Positions 62,864 to 64,000 of a stretch of 64,000 nt of DNA are shown here, one piece after another. How positions within the stretch are numbered: the first letter of the stretch is position 1; every line of letters begins with the position of its first letter. The DNA lies in assembly GCF_014831675.1 (NCBI RefSeq), contig NZ_VJXY01000001.1, positions 551,324-615,323 of the forward strand, written 5' to 3'. The translations under genes and the position numbers were made by a program. The stretch is from Komarekiella delphini-convector SJRDD-AB1. Its GTDB lineage: Bacteria > Cyanobacteriota > Cyanobacteriia > Cyanobacteriales > Nostocaceae. The notes below the pieces were generated by a model. It saw nothing but the letters and a program-made list of their open reading frames with translations. It was not told where the DNA came from and ran no database searches.

Positions 62864-63886
62864 ATGAGTAACTTAACATCTGCACATGCTGAAGTTGAAA
62901 AAGTGCAGACAAAAAATTTAGCTATAGATAAAAAACCTCGTCGGCCCACAGATGATATTGTACGTGCTTATCTACAACAAATTGGGCGAGTAAATTTGTT
63001 GAGTCGTGAACAAGAAATTGTTTTTGCTCAACAAGTTCAGCAAATGATGAATTTACTAGCTGCTCAAGAAGAATTAGCTGTGAAATTAAACCGCCAACCG
63101 ACATCGCCAGAATGGGCTGAGCAAGTGAATTTAAGTGTTGAGGTGCTGGAGCAGCAGCTAAGTCAAGGACACCAAGCTAAGCAGAGAATGATTCAGGCAA
63201 ATCTGCGGTTGGTAGTAGCAGTTGCTAAGAAATACCAGCAACGAAACCTGGAGTTTATGGATTTAATCCAAGAGGGGACTTTAGGCTTAGAGCGCGGCGT
63301 AGATAAATTTGATCCAACTCTTGGATATAAGTTTTCTACCTATGCTTATTGGTGGATTCGCCAAGGAATCACAAGAGCGATCGCTCAACAAGGACGTACA
63401 ATTCGTTTACCCATTCATATCTTTGAAAAACTGAACAAAATTAAGCGTGTACAACGCGAATTATCTCAACAACTTGGTCGCGTTCCTACTACTATTGAAA
63501 TTGCTAACTCATTATCGCTAACACCCAGCCAAATTCGAGAGTGTTGGTATCTTACCCGTCAACCTTTCTCTCTAGAAGCGCGAGTTGGAGAACAACAAGA
63601 TACAGAATTGCAAGACATCCTAGAAGATGACGGACTTTCTCCCGAAGACTACGCTGTCGAGGAATCCCTTCATCAAGACTTACAAAACTTATTGGCAAAG
63701 CTAACTCCCCAGCAAAGAGAAATATTAACCTTGCGTTTTGGTCTTGCTGATGGATATGAACTCTCTTTAGCACAAATTGGCGATAGGATGGGTATTAGTC
63801 GAGAACGGGTACGACAGATAGAGCAAAAGGCTCTAACTTTGTTAAGACGGCAAAAAGATCAAGTGCGTAGTTATCTAGCTGTATAA
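62864..63886 (+). CDS. Group 2 RNA polymerase sigma factor (SigB/SigD-like)
   Basis: The 340-residue sigma-70 protein has region 1.2 (DIVRAYLQQIGRVNLLSREQ), region 2 (NLRLVVAVAKKYQQRNLEFM, DLIQEGTLGLERGVDKFDPT, YKFSTYAYWWIRQGITRAIA), region 3 (RLPIHIFEKLNKIKRVQREL) and region 4 (LTPQQREILTLRFGLADGYE, SLAQIGDRMGISRERVRQIE). It lacks the long region 1.1 of the primary factor, hence group 2. Such factors direct stress, circadian or nitrogen responses. GGAGGAG upstream favours ATG 62864 over 62846. Which Sig letter applies cannot be told from the sequence alone. Confidence 0.93.
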   Translation: MSNLTSAHAEVEKVQTKNLAIDKKPRRPTDDIVRAYLQQIGRVNLLSREQEIVFAQQVQQMMNLLAAQEELAVKLNRQPTSPEWAEQVNLSVEVLEQQLSQGHQAKQRMIQANLRLVVAVAKKYQQRNLEFMDLIQEGTLGLERGVDKFDPTLGYKFSTYAYWWIRQGITRAIAQQGRTIRLPIHIFEKLNKIKRVQRELSQQLGRVPTTIEIANSLSLTPSQIRECWYLTRQPFSLEARVGEQQDTELQDILEDDGLSPEDYAVEESLHQDLQNLLAKLTPQQREILTLRFGLADGYELSLAQIGDRMGISRERVRQIEQKALTLLRRQKDQVRSYLAV

Positions 63887-63972
63887 GAAGAATATACAGC
63901 ATTAAAACTCCGGGATAAAATTCAGTGATTGTAGAGGAAAATAAACCTCAGTAATCTCAAAAAAGATTAGAT

Positions 63973-64000
63973 ATGAGCACATCACAAACAGTGCAACAAT
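63973..64000 (+). CDS. Possible start of a further gene (cut by window end)
   Basis: ATG at 63973 opens a frame reading MSTSQTVQQ to the window edge, 86 nt after the sigma gene. No ribosome site is evident, so this is tentative. Confidence 0.25.

Overview
The window looks like chromosomal DNA of a filamentous, probably heterocyst-forming cyanobacterium (Nostocales: Nostoc, Calothrix, Tolypothrix or a relative). The evidence is the very frequent GCGATCGC (HIP1) octamer, runs of 7-bp short tandem repeats, many cyanobacterial interspersed hairpin repeats, a PEP-CTERM protein, a DevBCA-type exporter, a group 2 sigma factor, a Zam-type RNase and an NdbB-type dehydrogenase. No rRNA, tRNA, CRISPR array or complete insertion sequence was found.

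Layout. 1-5.1 kb: the 3' part of an ABC exporter followed by four small double-glycine leader peptides. Each peptide has the same leader hairpin and three have their own terminator, so this is a bacteriocin-type secretion cluster. 5.2-8.4 kb: acireductone dioxygenase-like cupin, PEP-CTERM protein, photolyase. 8.4-10.5 kb: repeat-rich DNA and a membrane protein. 10.5-14.5 kb: giant DUF2157 membrane protein. 14.8-20.6 kb: two-component cluster (DUF4118/PAS/GAF kinase, Rcp-type regulator, receiver-PAS-GAF kinase). 21-26 kb: B12-type radical SAM protein, ParDE-like toxin-antitoxin pair, RNase II/R (Zam), S18-L33. 26.4-37 kb: RDD protein, acetyltransferases (one frameshifted), MoeA, HAD hydrolase, NdbB, DUF1345, a PLD-nuclease lipoprotein with EF-hand and ComEA-like domains, cysteine desulfurase. 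37.4-44 kb: 2199-residue hybrid kinase with twelve near-identical 92-residue HAMP-type repeats. 44.1-46.7 kb: a broken transposase fused to the tail of an AraC regulator, next to a secreted Cys-type hydrolase; this is probably a transferred cassette. 47-53.3 kb: AIM24, HdeD, baeRF, nuclease-like protein, acetamidase, and a dienelactone-hydrolase-like protein lacking its nucleophile. 53.8-56.5 kb: CheY-like regulator and a large regulator-sensor that ends inside a PAS domain. 57.2-62.1 kb: universal stress protein and a TetR-devB-DUF2834-devC-devA operon with palindromic operator candidates. 62.9-63.9 kb: group 2 sigma factor.

How it fits together. Three signalling loci (14.8-20.6, 37.4-44.0, 53.8-56.5 kb) and two export systems (0-5 and 57.7-62 kb) dominate. 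Repeats shape the region. MITE-like elements occupy the spacers, one with an apparent 8-bp target duplication. One structured element occurs twice, about 33 kb apart in opposite orientation. Purine-rich spacer repeats have entered four reading frames in frame, each in a loop or linker.

The strongest candidates for something undescribed are the four-cassette peptide cluster with its shared hairpin leader (1.6-4.9 kb), the two-copy structured element, and the in-frame repeat invasion of signalling proteins.
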